Of a DNA stretch of 64,000 nucleotides, positions 11,463-23,402 are shown one piece after another. The notes beneath the pieces are model-generated. The model was given only the letters and a program-made list of their open reading frames with translations, had not been told where the DNA came from and did not search any database. This DNA is from Aplectana chamaeleonis. Taxonomy: Eukaryota; Nematoda; Chromadorea; Rhabditida; Cosmocercidae. Numbering within the stretch: the stretch's first letter is position 1; the number at the start of each line of letters is the position of its first letter. The stretch is taken from contig JAPDOI010000882.1 in the NCBI GenBank assembly GCA_029168955.1, positions 124,001-188,000 on the forward strand, read 5' to 3'. A program made the translations under genes and the position numbers.

Positions 11463-12575
11463 CACGATTAATTAACCAACAGAGTGAGCGCAGCGGCTTT
11501 GCTTCGCGCGCGTCGCGTATATCAGCCAGACTCGTCCGGGGCTCCTTGCTTTCTGTTTAGTCGGTCAACAAACCGTAGATCTCGCGTCCCAAAATGCGAC
11601 TTGCGAAAGGCTTGTGTCTCACAAGGAAACTACTATTATCCAAAGTCGCCATTCCCATTGGAATGTACTTTCCCGGAACCATTTTTGGACGTAGAGTCCG
11701 AATATGTCCTTGACAGCTGCTTAGAATCACTGGCAAAAAAACTAGACATTTTTCCATTATTTCAGTACCATGGGTTCAGAAAGCGTTGAAAGATAGAGTT
11801 CACGATAGAGAACCGTATCATAGTTTTCGGTGGTTTTAGGTAGGTAAGTCCACTAAGAAGAGGTCAATAGGGAGAGGTCCCCACAGAACACTCAAATGTC
11901 GGAGAAAAACTGTTTAAAGCAAGCTCTGAAAAGTTTAATTATGCCTGTTGGTGTGTTTCGGGAGACTGCAGACAAAGCATCGAACCTGACGTTGTAAATT
12001 GTTTGCCCCGCTTCAAAATTCTTAGGTAACTGACTTTGTTTTCTGTTTATTATGCCGAAAACTCGTTAAGAATAAGGTGGGCCATTGCACATGCTGGGAA
12101 GATAGAACCTTTCGAGATAAAGAATATTCAAAACTTCGGTGCCCGCTCCTCTGGTGAAACGAACGCAGGACAACTGTTATATGACGTGGGCGGGTGATCC
12201 AGTGGGTTGACCGGTCCCCTAGATTTTCACCCACTTCATGGCCGTTTTTTTTGTCGTACTACCGTTCATACTCTTCTTGGGTGGGGGGACCCAACGCATA
12301 CGCTTTGCCAAAAAATACGGGCCATTGTGAACACTGCCTTTCCAGATTTGACGTAAATTTCTTCCAGAGAAGATATTTCGGGGTCCTGATCACGAATCGG
12401 AGGTTAATTTTCCGATCTTTCAACGTTTTCGACTAAATTCGGTGAATGCTTTCCATCGGGAGGAAAATTTGAAGGTAAAACGAGGTTTTTGATGATTTCC
12501 GGAATTCAGGAATAATTGTGGACAAGGGATCAGCCAGCCTGGCCATTCCAAGTGGAATGCACTTTTCTAATACTA
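11463..12575. other. no recognised gene
   Basis: Short ORFs only, with no family resemblance. GC content and codon use give no sign of an exon. The stretch separates the TTAA/RTE composite from the mariner remnant. Confidence 0.4.
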
Positions 12576-13326
12576 CCAGGCTGTTCGAAAAGTTTTGTCG
12601 CTCGATAAGAAAAACAAAATTTTATGGTTCAAAATACACTTTATTATCCAGTATAATCTCCCTGAACAGATTGATACACTTGCTCCAACGATCCTCCAAT
12701 CTGTGGATCCCATCCCTGAAGTGAGAATCCGGAAGGTCTGCAAAATACGCTTCAACACCCTTTATGACCTCTTCATTTGGTGAAAAACGCTTGACACGCA
12801 TAATTTTTTTTGAGTTCTGGAAACAAATGGAAGTCGCTGTTGACCAAACCTAGTGAATACGGTGGATGCTCCAACAATTCGAACTTTAATTCATGGATTT
12901 TAGCCATTGTCAAAATGCTCTTGTGACACGGTGCATTCTCCTGATGAAAAAGGTTTTTTTTTCTTAAGCAAACCGGGTCTTTTTTCACGATTTTTTCCTT
13001 CAACTGGTCCAAAAGGTTGCAATAATATTGAGAATTAATTGTTTTACCAGTTTGCAAATAATCCACAAACGAAATTCCTTTCTCATCCCAGAAAACTGAT
13101 GCCATAACCTTCTTGGCAGATTTCCGGACACGGAACTCGTCTCGATTTTTTTTTCCATTGCTGTGACACGGCGACACTAAATGCCTTGTAAACAAAGATC
13201 GAATTGACAGATTGAAATGAAACTTCACATACGTTCATATGAAGAGTGTACCAACACAATAAAAGAATTTTCGGCTAATAGCATCGCCCTCTCTTATCGA
13301 ACGACAAAACTTATTGAACAACCTGG
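12576..13326 (-). mobile_element. internally deleted mariner
   Basis: The left terminus CCAGGCTGTTCGAAAAGTTT follows TA (12574-12575). The right terminus ends ...ACTTATTGAACAACCTGG; the second TA is replaced by GG. On the - strand the coding region keeps its ATG, then jumps to RVRKSAKKVMASVFWDEKG, so roughly 500 bp of the transposase N-terminal half are gone. The catalytic region is also decayed: FHQENAPCH has Glu for Asp and SPDLAPSD is SLGLVNSD. It is the same family as 39313-40588 and 33863-34188. Confidence 0.88.
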
Positions 13327-15978
13327 GGTGGTAGTAAATGGGGTGTTAAAGGCGAACAAACCGCCACCTCCTGGCCGGTAACGAATAGATGCAACGGTTT
13401 GTTGCCGGTTCAACGAGAGCTGCCCCACGTGAGAAGCTGAATTGAACCCTTCCTGAATGATAAAAATACAGCAAATTCCAGACTTAAAGGGTAGCAAGGG
13501 ATAGAGCAGATACTAAGTTGAGAAGCTTCGAAACCGGAGGTTCAGCACTGAAGCTCTTTTTTAGTTATTATGGTAGCCTAATGTCGTTCAAATACATTGC
13601 ACCGCATATCGAAAATGGTGGAAAATTACAATTCGGCAGTCATCCTCTCGGCCATCTCAGAATTCCGTGAGACAAGCGATTTGCGAGATTCTTGAAGTAG
13701 GCGTGCCAACTACTTTTCTCACTCTCAAAAAGCAGAGTACACCATTTCCCATGTACTCGGCCAGTGTGGCACAGTTTGCCAGCTGTCGTCGGCTTCTGCC
13801 GCTGGGCACATAGCAAACACCCGCCGTCACCACATAAAGATAGCAACCAACCTGAGGTATCTCGTGCCCCGTTGCCAGCCATGGCCAAAACTTGGAACGA
13901 CCTACCTTTCAAAGCAAACTCTGTGGCAAAACACAGGCATACCGGTTTCGAACTACGGCGCTAGTAGCGTCCACGACGCACCCAACCACTGCGCCAGTTG
14001 CCCGGCTATTCTTCGCAAAACATTTCCCTCTAACATCTATGAAAATTGAAAATTTTCTCAAGCAGAGGATCTGGTAGAAATCATTAATGCGCCCACATCC
14101 GATTCATCCATTTTTTCTTACACATACTTAATGCGTGACCGTCGTCCGCATAAGTGTTTTCTACACTTGGACACGAACGACGTTTACGGTGGAAAGACGG
14201 GAGATCGGAAAGATTACACAAGTAATGATATTTATTTTATTCATCAGGGAGAGCATTCAAGGGGAACTTCCTAAAATTTCGCTTGCTCGAAACACGATCA
14301 GAACGCAATTTTTTAAATTTTCCTTGGAAATCCTAATTCTCGTAATTTTTCATGAGCTCCGTCAGTTTTTAGAACCACTCTCGAAAACACATGTTAGGTT
14401 AATCATAAGCCTCAATCACCAAATGCGTGTGATCTCACAAGATTTAGCGTATGTAGTAACTTTTCAAAAGTTTTTTTTTGATTTGTTTCCAAACAAAAAA
14501 TTTTCCAAACGAAATTTCGAGCGAACGAAAATTTGAAAATTCCTGGATGATTTAATCAAAAGCCGTTCTTGGGAAGGTAACCCTAGGTGCAAAAAAGACC
14601 TTCCGAAACTCGAGTAATGCATAAATTCAAAGGGTGTCCTGCATTCAACTGAAATGGGTAGTTAAAAACCTATAAGAGTGATGATAAAGTAGATAGTCTA
14701 TTTTCGTTCTTAAAAAATCAAGGCAAGGTAGGAATTAAAACACTCCTAGTGGCTCCACCAATGCACCAAAGCAAGTGCGTTGCGGACCCTTAAAAAAAGG
14801 AGCCAACGATGGCACTGATCTGGCAATGAGTGATGAGTTTTCAAATTTTACAGAAAAAAGGAGAACGAAGATAGCTGGTCGCATTTCTCTGCCAACAAAC
14901 TCGTCCGATACGCCCCGATTAGTACAGAATAAACATTACTAAAGCATCGAATCACTGGAAAATCAGTCGCTTTGAGATTTTTCACTTCCTGGAGCAAAAA
15001 AATTTTGGATAACCCCTTCGAAACGCGAACAAGCAAATAATTTCCCACAAACTCGTCATAGCCTGTGCTAAGCAATGAATTATGAAAAGGAAACTAACCT
15101 GATGACAGCGAAGCGGAAGAATTTCGGAAGGAAATGAGCAAAAAGAAAGAAATGTCGGCGCTCGCCTAAAAATAAACAGCTGATCAGGAGGGATTGATTA
15201 GTTCTATCCTAGAAGACGGCCAACGTGTTTCAGCAATGATCTCTGCTTTGTTTTTGATAAACCATCTCCGGTTTCCCTGGCGGTAGACGTTACAAGATTA
15301 TTCCTTCTATCACCTTCCAGTTTTAAAGATCGCCTGTCATTCTAGAGTCAAAATGGCTGACTCTATTATCACGTTTCCTTTACCCACTTCATTAATTGAG
15401 CCTACACTTGCTACTCAGTATAGATGGTCAAAACTGTTTCAACTGTATCTTGTTAACCGCATCCAAAAACTCCTCGGGAGGAGTTTTTCGTTAAGCCCCA
15501 GTTCCTCTCGCATTTCAGCACTATTTCCGTGCTTTCTGCGAGAGGATGTTAAACGCAAACTTACCGCGAGGACGCCACATGTCGGAATTTCTGAGGAAAA
15601 ACAGCCCTGAAAACGTTTCGAAATCGCTATTTTTCGTAACAGAGGTTATAATTGTAGCTTTTTCGAGGCATTTTCATTGAGAGTGTATCAAATGCCTACC
15701 TTTGAGCGATGTTTGGGTAAACCTAGAGCGATTTATATCTTAACTATCAAGAGGCTTCCTCAGAATCTAGTGTGGTTGAGCTCGCGTTTAACGCGAATTT
15801 AACGCCTGTTAACTCGCGTTTAAGACCCCGATTACTACCACCCCTGGTATTTCTGAACGTATGCGAACATACAGTCCTCAGCTGCATAGAATTACGCGGA
15901 AAACTGTTACAGGCGTTTTCCGAGGCTTTGTGGCAAGATAGGTACCCATCCGGCAATTTTTAGAGGGTACCGCACGTC
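13323..15978. other. block bounded by GGGGTGGTAGTAA-type ends, content unassigned
   Basis: The sequence GGGGTGGTAGTAA at 13325-13337 and its inverse TTACTACCACCCC at 15832-15844 face each other, as in a terminal-inverted-repeat element. The same end occurs at 56263, 60237 and 63418. The flanks are not a matching TSD, so pairing is uncertain. The right subterminal part has GTTTAACGCG/TTAACGCC motifs. The longest ORF, 14135-14536 (+, 133 codons), matches nothing I recognise. Confidence 0.4.
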
Positions 15979-15982
15979 TTAA

Positions 15983-16632
15983 AGGCAGCATACACGCTCG
16001 CAAGCATAGTCGAGATAACAGCATAGATAGGTCCGCACGGCCCGTACTATGTCGTCAACGACGTTTGAAGCGCTGAAAACTATCCAGGATGACAATATTA
16101 GACAATGTTTGAGCAATCTTGCCTTCCACGCCCGTATTTTCACACCCCTTCGAGTAACAGAATGAGAATCGATACTTGAGAGAACATGTGATAACTTAGA
16201 ATGATAGCACTATAAAAAGGGAGTGCAGTAGAGAAAAAACTCGATTTACCTCAATATAACATGTTTGTGCACTGATAAAATCCTCCATTTCAAGAGGTCA
16301 GCCAAAGTAGAGCGGCATTCTCGAAAGTGGACGAGAGTCAATAGGTATGCAGACATGTTATACTCAGGTAAACCAAGCTATTTCTCTCGTGCCTTCACGT
16401 GAAAGTGCTATCACTCTAAATTATCACACGTTTTCACAAGTATCGATTCTCATTCTGTTACTCGAAGGGGTGTGAAAATACGGGCGTGGAAGGCAAGATT
16501 GCTCAAACATTGTCTAATATTGTCATCCTGGACAGTTTTCAGCGCTTCAAACGTCGTTGACGACATAGTACGGGCCGTGCGGACCTATCTATGCTGTTAT
16601 CTCGACTATGCTTGCGAGCGTGTATGCTGCCT
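15983..16632. mobile_element. long-arm palindromic MITE between TTAA sites
   Basis: TTAA at 15979-15982 and 16633-16636 bound 650 bp whose two halves are inverted copies. The left arm begins AGGCAGCATACACGCTCG and the right arm ends CGAGCGTGTATGCTGCCT. The first ~220 bp of each arm are almost identical. The inner arms near the ~16270-16340 centre diverge more. No coding sequence. Confidence 0.88.
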
Positions 16633-16636
16633 TTAA

Positions 16637-17110
16637 AGGCACAGTCCAACCTCAGAGGTAATTTTTGATATTATGGTCCGGTAGCCGCCTATAGCAAGCC
16701 TGCCAAGCACGAAATCTCAATTCGCTCAAATAAGCGAGAAAAAGCCAGGAAAAAGTCGGCCACGCCCCCTTGAAAGAAAAAATGGGTAACGCCCACTGCC
16801 AGGTTTCCGACCTCAATAGGGAAGAGACGCGCGAATGATTTTATTCAAAACCTATGTTCTTCGATTTGTTTTTGGTCTGGCCTTATATTGTGGCCTGGTT
16901 CAGAACGATGGCTGCGAATAACGAGAAAATACAGGCTCGAGACAACTCGTCCGCGAACTTCTACTCGCTCAAAATCGAGATTTTTGAGGAGCCGTAACTC
17001 CGTTCGTATTGAGTTCTGAGCGATTCTAGAAACACCATTGTGATCAGCATGAAATTCTCTCCAAGATAGGCAGAGAAACGAAAAATTGATTCTGAGGTGG
17101 AACTGTGTCT
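16637..17110. mobile_element. TTAA MITE with AGGCACAG termini, copy 1
   Basis: Starts AGGCACAGTCCAACCTCAG directly after the shared TTAA 16633-16636 and ends CTGAGGTGGAACTGTGTCT before TTAA 17111-17114. It is 474 bp. A related element of 484 bp is at 19542-20025. Confidence 0.85.
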
Positions 17111-17114
17111 TTAA

Positions 17115-18441
17115 CCCATTCACGACCACGCCTAATTTTGGGTGGCTGCACGTTCGGACCGCGTGCAATATTGCGTCACCGTATACAGTGTCCCACCGGT
17201 GGGCCACTTTTGCTCGAATGGCACGCCACCAAAGAATCGATTTTCGTTTTTTTTGTTTATTGTACGACTTTCGACGTCAAAAACATGATGCCAAAGTTTC
17301 GGCTTCCATAACTCTTTCCTTCCAGAGAAATGGCCTTCTAAATTTTTGACTGTGTAGATAAGACCATCCACAAATCACGTGAGTTTGATGAATTCTAGCG
17401 GTTCGAAACATTGATTATCGAAGATTACCATAATAGACATTCTTCTGTTTTTCAATTGACAGGAAATGCTTAGTGAAATGATATTTTTTTCAGATTTGCA
17501 CTAATTGTGCTTTAGCTACTCCCTCGCTCTTGCGGTTTATCGCATACTGGGGAGAGTTTTTTTGTAGTAAACAATTTTAGCAATCTTCTTGACATTTAGA
17601 CGTAGAAAATACCCCTCGATTTTCATATTGACTGGTAATGCTGGTGAAAATGACTTTTTTTAGATCTTCGCCATTTTTTTTCTAGGCCACCCCTTCACCC
17701 CTCCGGTTCGGCGCCTTCTACAAAGAGATTTCTTGTGAAAAGCATTTTTGTTTTTTACGTTCAGACGTAGGAAATAGTTTAAATAGTACAAATTGACTAG
17801 GAATGATTAGTGTAATAACCGTTTTTTAAGTTTCCACTCGTTTTCTGCTCTGGCTCGTCCCCATTTTTCTCGTCCGCTTCTCTCCAAGGTAGTTTTCAAC
17901 GAAGTTGGAGCCCCGGTCTACGATGGAACACCAACAGTTACCAAGCAGGACTTTCAAGAAAGGCCCTAGTGATCGCAATATTGGTGAACTTTGCATAAAA
18001 ATTTCTGTGAACAACATACGGGCAAAAGAAAAGCCGACTCTCTACGCGGAACTGGTGAGCAGTATCAGTAATCATATTTCTGTGATTTATTAAATAGAGC
18101 TTTACGATCTGATTACTCCTATAAGTAGGGATTGTTTCTCGAGTAATGGCAAAAAATCGCCATTAAGTGGTTGTAAAAATGCGATCTGTACTCATAAATG
18201 CGGTTTTTGACCTTGCTCCATTCGAAGGGTCAGATATATTGTAGTTGCGAAGCTGCCAGCGGACCACGAAGTTTATAGTCGACTCTAGAATAGGTAAATA
18301 CATTGACCATAAGAAGGTTTAGAAATTCCTTCTTGCGGTTGAGAAATCGATTTTTGAAGACAGTGTCCCACCGGTGGGACACGCTGTCCGAAGTGGTAGC
18401 CAACGCGTGTCCCACCGGTGGGACACGCGGTCGTGAATGGG
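17115..18441. mobile_element. TTAA element with CCCATTCACGACCACG termini, intact copy
   Basis: Begins CCCATTCACGACCACG after TTAA 17111-17114 and ends CGGTCGTGAATGGG before TTAA 18442-18445. The right subterminal region has two copies of the perfect palindrome TGTCCCACCGGTGGGACA, near 18364 and 18405. Length 1327 bp. A partial homologue split by an RTE is at 8202-11458. No transposase is seen. Confidence 0.85.
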
Positions 18442-18929
18442 TTAACTTACCGGTACTTATTGAAAATCGATGAATGGTTTTTAATGGGTAAGCCTCGAAG
18501 AAAATGTGTTGACGACTTCCGAAAATTGACAAATGGACTTTAGATTTGTAATCAGCACCACATAAGCTCTGTTTCAGAATGAAATTTATTTCTGCTTGTC
18601 GCGTGCGTCTGTGCGCGTGTGCTGCGTCTCCATCTCTCCCGCCCTCTCGCTGTCTCTCCCATCGCTCCACACGAGCGTGCAAAGGCACACAGTAAAGTTT
18701 GGCTTTGAACCAGAGAATATGACCCTATGAGGAAGCTTTAAAGGCAGTGTTCACGATGATTTTCGTTCTCGAGTTTTACATTCAAAACAATGCGTTGGTC
18801 ACCAAGTGTTACCCAAATTACGAAGAAACGGCGAGAAACGCACTGAGACGTCGTATTTCAGTGACAGGCCTGGACTAGTTGTCCGGTTGGATGAAGCATG
18901 TTCACGATGGTTGTCACCGGTTGGGTCTA

Positions 18930-19104
18930 CTCAGAAAAATGGAGGCATGTTACTTGATGCTACCAAGTAACATACCACTGTTGTTGCTATCAACTGCTAT
19001 CGAGTTCGATGATAACACTCGGAGATCAATATGCCTGCAACTCATTCCAACACCAGTGGTATTTTACTTGATAGCATCAAGTAACATACCTCCATTTTTC
19101 TGAG
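18930..19104. mobile_element. 175-bp foldback MITE, TA target
   Basis: CTCAGAAAAATGGAGGCATG at the left mirrors ATACCTCCATTTTTCTGAG at the right, and TA flanks both ends (18928-18929, 19105-19106). TA targets are typical of Tc1/mariner-mobilised MITEs. Confidence 0.82.
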
Positions 19105-19541
19105 TAATCGCAAATGGGAGAATATTTTAGGCAAAACAGTATTAGTTAGGATCCGAAGGAAAGAACGGAGCAGTAGAAAGTTGAGAATTGCAAAACACGG
19201 GTCCACAAAAGATTTCATTGTCACAACAAACAGTTCCTGTGAGATTAAAGAGGTGGGGTGAAAGTAAGGGATCTCGTGCCCTTCTGGACTCGAACGCTAA
19301 CGTCGGACAGGGAACGAAATTCTCATGCCGTAAAATCACGTGTTTATACGAGTTGGTTGCTGGCACCACAACACGGTTTACGACAGCGCGAAAAATACTC
19401 GTCGCGGAGAAGCTATCACTGGATTTTTTAACCTAACTTAGACAACGAAGTTGGAGCTTCTGGTTTATCGACGCGGAGGGGAGTTACTTTCCTTAGCTCG
19501 ATCCTATTCGAGTTGAATTTCGGTGAATATGGGCAATTTAA

Positions 19542-20025
19542 AGGCACAGGACACCCAAGAAATTAATTTTACGATTCCATGCTTATCTTGGAGAGAGTCA
19601 CACGCTGATCACAGTGGTATCTCTGAAATCGTCCAAGACCCCCTTTGAACAGAGTTATGATTCTTCAAAGATGCCTAGATTCTGAGGGTGAAAAATTGGT
19701 GGACGAGTTGTCTCAGGCCTGTATTTCTCTTCATTCGCAATCGTTGCGTGAGAGAAAGCCAGCATAAGGAGACAGTCCGGTAATGGACTGAAGAACGACG
19801 ACTTGTTGGAATTCATCAATCCATCGAGTCGCTATCGAGTTCGAAAATCCGGAAGGGGGTCGGGCCTGTGGTGGTGAGCGAAGGGGGTCTGGCTTGTGGT
19901 GGTCGCTTATATCTCGCTTATTTGGAGGAAATGAGATCTGGCATTTAGCACGTGTTATACAGGAGGGGTCTTCTACACAATTACATGAAAATCTCAAAAT
20001 TCATATCTGGGGGTGTACTGTGCCT
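19542..20025. mobile_element. TTAA MITE with AGGCACAG termini, copy 2
   Basis: TTAA at 19538-19541 and 20026-20029 flank AGGCACAGGACACC... and ...GTACTGTGCCT. Same subfamily as 16637-17110, sharing interior phrases such as the TGGAGAGAGTCACACGCTGA-like block in inverted orientation. Confidence 0.82.
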
Positions 20026-20440
20026 TTAACGAAGGTGATTATAGTTTTTAGGAATTTAAGTTGAGGATGACGAACATAAGTTTCTATTAGCGTCTTCTTC
20101 GAATGGTGCATTTTCTTTGGTGACCGTTGCAGTTCGATTAGACAGGAACTGAAGTGATTCATTCATCTACAGACTTCAAAAAACGACGAAAGCACTTTGA
20201 TGAGCGTTTGAGTATGGCGATCCAACTTAATTACTTCTGTTCAATTACTACATTACCTAACCTTTCAGGTTCATAACTCACCTTTTTGACTCGACTCTTT
20301 TTCTTAGAGAAGACAGGAAGTTCCGGTGACAGCTTCTTTTCGCGCCGATTTGCTCATGTTTTTCGCGCTGTCGTAGAATCAGTTGTGGTGTTTGTAACCG
20401 ACGCGGACGATATTGCACGGGATGAGAATTTCGTTCCCTG

Positions 20441-20721
20441 CAGGGGTGTGCGAAAAATTTTCGAAACCGAAAAAAAACCGAAAAACGAAAAATTTTTCGG
20501 TCAAAAATTTGTAGAATGCTTACCCACACTATGTTACGTTGAAAAAATACACTTTTTTCAATTTTGGTTTTTTCGAAAAATCAATACCGAAAAAAGAAAC
20601 CGATAAATTTTTCAAAAATGTTCGCACTCCAAATGACCCATCTGCACCAAAAAATTTGGTCTCGAAGCGAGAATGACCATTTTTCGATCTCGAGTTTTCG
20701 AAAAATTTTCGCACATCCCTG
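20441..20721. mobile_element. 281-bp hAT-like MITE, 8-bp TSD GTTCCCTG
   Basis: CAGGGGTGTGCGAAAA at the left and ...TTTTCGCACATCCCTG at the right are inverted. GTTCCCTG is exactly duplicated at 20433-20440 and 20722-20729. The whole interior is built from CGAAAAA/CCGAAAA motifs in inverted arrangement. Confidence 0.9.
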
Positions 20722-20858
20722 GTTCCCTGTCCGACGTTAGCGTTCGAGTCCCTTCTGGTGCGTTTTTCTCGGTTTCTTCGTCATTTCAGTTCTACTGGGG
20801 GCCTAACAATCGATTTAGCGAATAATCTCAAAACCGAAGATTATCGTAAACACTGCCT

Positions 20859-21630
20859 TTAATGCATATCTTTAATGCTTTAATGCAAAATTCTCTCTAA
20901 CGCTTGCCAGAGCCACTTGATTGATATAAGGAAATACTCAACCGACAACGGAAAGTAGTAGACAACGCCTATAACTTTGTTCAAAGCTATCGTAGGCACG
21001 TCCGACGGGCGTTTTGGGATTCTACGTTCAGAAATACTAGAAATGTACATTTCATTTAGAATGGGCAGGGTGACCTAATTTCGTTTTTTTTCCAGAGTGG
21101 AGAGTTGGCTAGTTTGTAAACAAGCTACTCAGAGAAGTCCAAGGACGATCCGCGGCGCTTTTGCAGGATCGTCCGCGGCCGACGCCCGGACGATCCTTCA
21201 CTGAAGCCGGTAAAGCGCCGGCAATGCGCCGTGGGCCATCCCGGCAGCACCGCGGATCGTCGTGCAGGCGCCGCGGATCGTCGTGCAGGCGCCGCGGATC
21301 GTCGTGCAGGCGCCGCGGATCGTCCTGAGAGTCGCCGCGGACAGTCTTCTCCGACACAGTCATGGCCAGTCCGCATTTTCTCCAGAGGTGCGTCAATGTC
21401 GCGGTCCACGGCACAGAAAGCCCCGCCTCGGTCCCGATAAGGGCGTAACCTTCGCCGAGGTCTGCGGTGAGGAGCCACCCTCCCTGCGTACGGCGGCGAA
21501 AACCGCTCCACCCCCCAGCTGTGGGATCCCCTATATCCCAGCGGTCAAAAACATGCTGGCATCAGGAGAGGACTCCAAGTCACCTTCCAGGGCCGGCATC
21601 AGAATGCCGAATGAGGACTCGAGTGAAGAC
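20859..21630. repeat. GC-rich unassigned region with a 21-bp tandem repeat
   Basis: From about 21120 the base composition jumps to GC-rich, unlike its surroundings. At 21251-21330 the 21-bp unit CGCGGATCGTCGTGCAGGCG(C) is repeated 3.7 times. Being a multiple of three, it gives open frames on both strands that look like low-complexity shadows rather than genes. Related GC-rich text recurs at 22660-22800 inside the next element. Confidence 0.55.
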
Positions 21631-22524
21631 CAGGGATGTGCGTAATTACGACTAACGACTAACGAATTTAACGACTAACGGGGTTTTTGGGTGTTACGAC
21701 TAACGACTAACGAAATTGAAAATATTTTCGTAAGCAATCACGAAATTCGTTAGAAAGTCAGTAGTCATTCAAATCGCGCTCCGACCCAAGGCTTACACCA
21801 GGATTGATACATATTTCACTGTTGGTTGTTCTAGGTGAACGATACGAAATAACCTTCAGTATTTCTTATTTCTACTGACATTGCTCCGCAGCTGTGGAAC
21901 CCCCACATTATGACCCCAACCGAACGTCGCGCAAGGTTAGGCGCAGCATTTATGCATTTTCGTTTCGGTCGCACTACTTTATGGTAGGCTCACTGAACCG
22001 GTTCCGGCACTGATCGGCTCCAGCGGAGATTTTCGCAGAGGACACTATCACAGGTGATAATATGGAGCGGTGCCTGCAGGCCACAACTGCGCGCCGACGG
22101 GATTTGTATCCGATGATTGGATTGTAAAAGATGCCGTCATTCGATTTTCAGTCATAAATTCGAGATATGGGCTTTCTATAAAGTGATGCTGGGACCTCTC
22201 AGGGAAAAATTTCCACTATTAACTTCTTCCGATCTTTCCCCATTGTGGGAATAAGCTCTAAACCACGCAAGCTCTCGGCTCGCGACGCTGAACAAAGAAC
22301 AATTAGTGCAAAGTCGGTGCAATTCTCCGTGTTGTCACCATCGGGTAGATCTCAAATAACATCATATAGCACAGAATGGCAAATTTTGCAGTGGAAACAT
22401 GGCAAAGTGTTCTAGATTTCGTCGGGTTCCCATATTGTCTCTTTTCTTACCCAAAAAAAATGACGAAAATCGATAAACACACACTCGAGTACTCTGATAA
22501 AATTAGCATCGCTATGGCATCGTA

Positions 22525-22632
22525 ATAACCCACATGTGGCCATGCCGGCCACATGTGGGCTATTTCGATGCCACATGTGGCTTATTGCGATGCCACACGT
22601 GGGCTATTTCAATGCCACATGTGGATTTTTCT
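22525..22632. repeat. array of the palindrome CCACATGTGG
   Basis: Five copies of CCACATGTGG or close variants at ~25-bp spacing, linked by GCTATTTCGATG-type spacers. Each is a 10-bp perfect or near-perfect inverted repeat. Confidence 0.75.
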
Positions 22633-22889
22633 GATGGTGCCCACCACGGTCTCTTTGTGCGGGACCACCCCCCACCCTATCCGTGGGGACCATCCCCCCA
22701 GCTGCCAAAAATTTTTATTCGGCTTCTGAGTGATCCTTCAAAGGTGACTTGAAGTCACCTTCCAGGATTTGCCTCGAAATCCCGAGTGAGAATCCGATGA
22801 GATGGAGCGCCGTTTATTCCCCTCGGTTTGTTTACACTGAGCATGATACTGATACCAGAAGAGAACTCAATTCTCAACAAGTTCAAGAT

Positions 22890-23060
22890 TGTAATGCCAT
22901 AGCGATGCCACACCGATGCTATAGCGATGCTATTTCGCACACCGCATAATTTGCTATGCCATAGCGGTGCTATTCCGCGAAGGAGCTGCATTTCAATGTC
23001 ATAGCAATGCTATATCGCATAAAAGCTGCATTTCAGTGCCACATCCATGCAATAGCCATG
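22890..23060. repeat. degenerate ATAGCGATGCTAT array
   Basis: Repeated words GCCATAGCGATGC, GCTATAGCGATGCTAT, GTCATAGCAATGCTAT and GCAATAGCCATGC, with GCTGCATTTCA spacers. No gene seen. Confidence 0.65.
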
Positions 23061-23087
23061 CAAAAATTCTCAGAGTTAGGCATTCGT

Positions 23088-23155
23088 GCAGCGATGTCCG
23101 AGTGGTTAAGGAGATATTTTTAATATTTTGTATATAGGTTTGCAGTTCGAGCTAG
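23088..23155 (+). pseudogene. tRNA-Ser-like fragment
   Basis: GCAGCGATGTCCGAGTGGTT followed by AAGG matches the 5' half of a class II tRNA-Ser (acceptor strand, box A). The anticodon and variable arms are replaced by AT-rich sequence, and the box B region (GCAGTTCGAGCTAGG) is degraded. It cannot form a complete cloverleaf by eye. It may be a tRNA relic or part of a tRNA-derived SINE. Confidence 0.55.
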
Positions 23156-23402
23156 GTTCTCTAACAAGGATTGAATTGCGTCTTTAATGACCATGAATGT
23201 TTCGGAAAACATATATCTCTTCATGCCTTCCTTTTTTTCTACTTACGAGATTTTTTTTCTCCCTCAACTGTGCTTGTTTTCAAAGCCTAGATTTTTAACG
23301 ACTAACGATTAACGATTAACGACTAACGAGGGTTTTGGCCGGTTGAACGACTAACGACTAACGAATTACAAAATTCCTATTACTCACATCCCTGGTGAAG
23401 AC

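Larger units (their letters stand above)
18742..20858. mobile_element. TTAA element with AGGCAGTGTTCACGATG termini, three nested insertions
   Basis: TTAA at 18738-18741 and 20859-20862 bound ends AGGCAGTGTTCACGAT and ...CGTAAACACTGCCT. Inside are a 175-bp TA-flanked foldback, a 484-bp TTAA MITE and a 281-bp hAT-like element. Removing them leaves about 1.2 kb. An ACTCGAACGCTAACGTCGG block occurs in inverted orientation on both sides of the nested insertions, so the original element was itself partly palindromic. Confidence 0.78.
21631..23394. mobile_element. hAT-like element, 8-bp TSD GTGAAGAC
   Basis: CAGGGATGTGCGTAAT and ...ATTACTCACATCCCTG form the ends. GTGAAGAC is exact at 21623-21630 and 23395-23402. 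Subterminal arrays of CGACTAACGACTAACG motifs lie at about 21645-21720 and 23295-23365. The 1.76-kb interior has two further simple arrays and a tRNA-like fragment, but no transposase. Confidence 0.9.

Noticed and set aside
13640..13964. Retroelement C-terminus (AMAKTWNDLPF)
   Set aside because: A single short phrase recalls LINE tails; the rest does not align and the opposite strand is equally open.
21109..21645. Overlapping GC-rich ORFs of 69-128 codons on both strands
   Set aside because: They are generated by the 21-bp repeat and its GC-rich surroundings, with no domain and no codon-like pattern.
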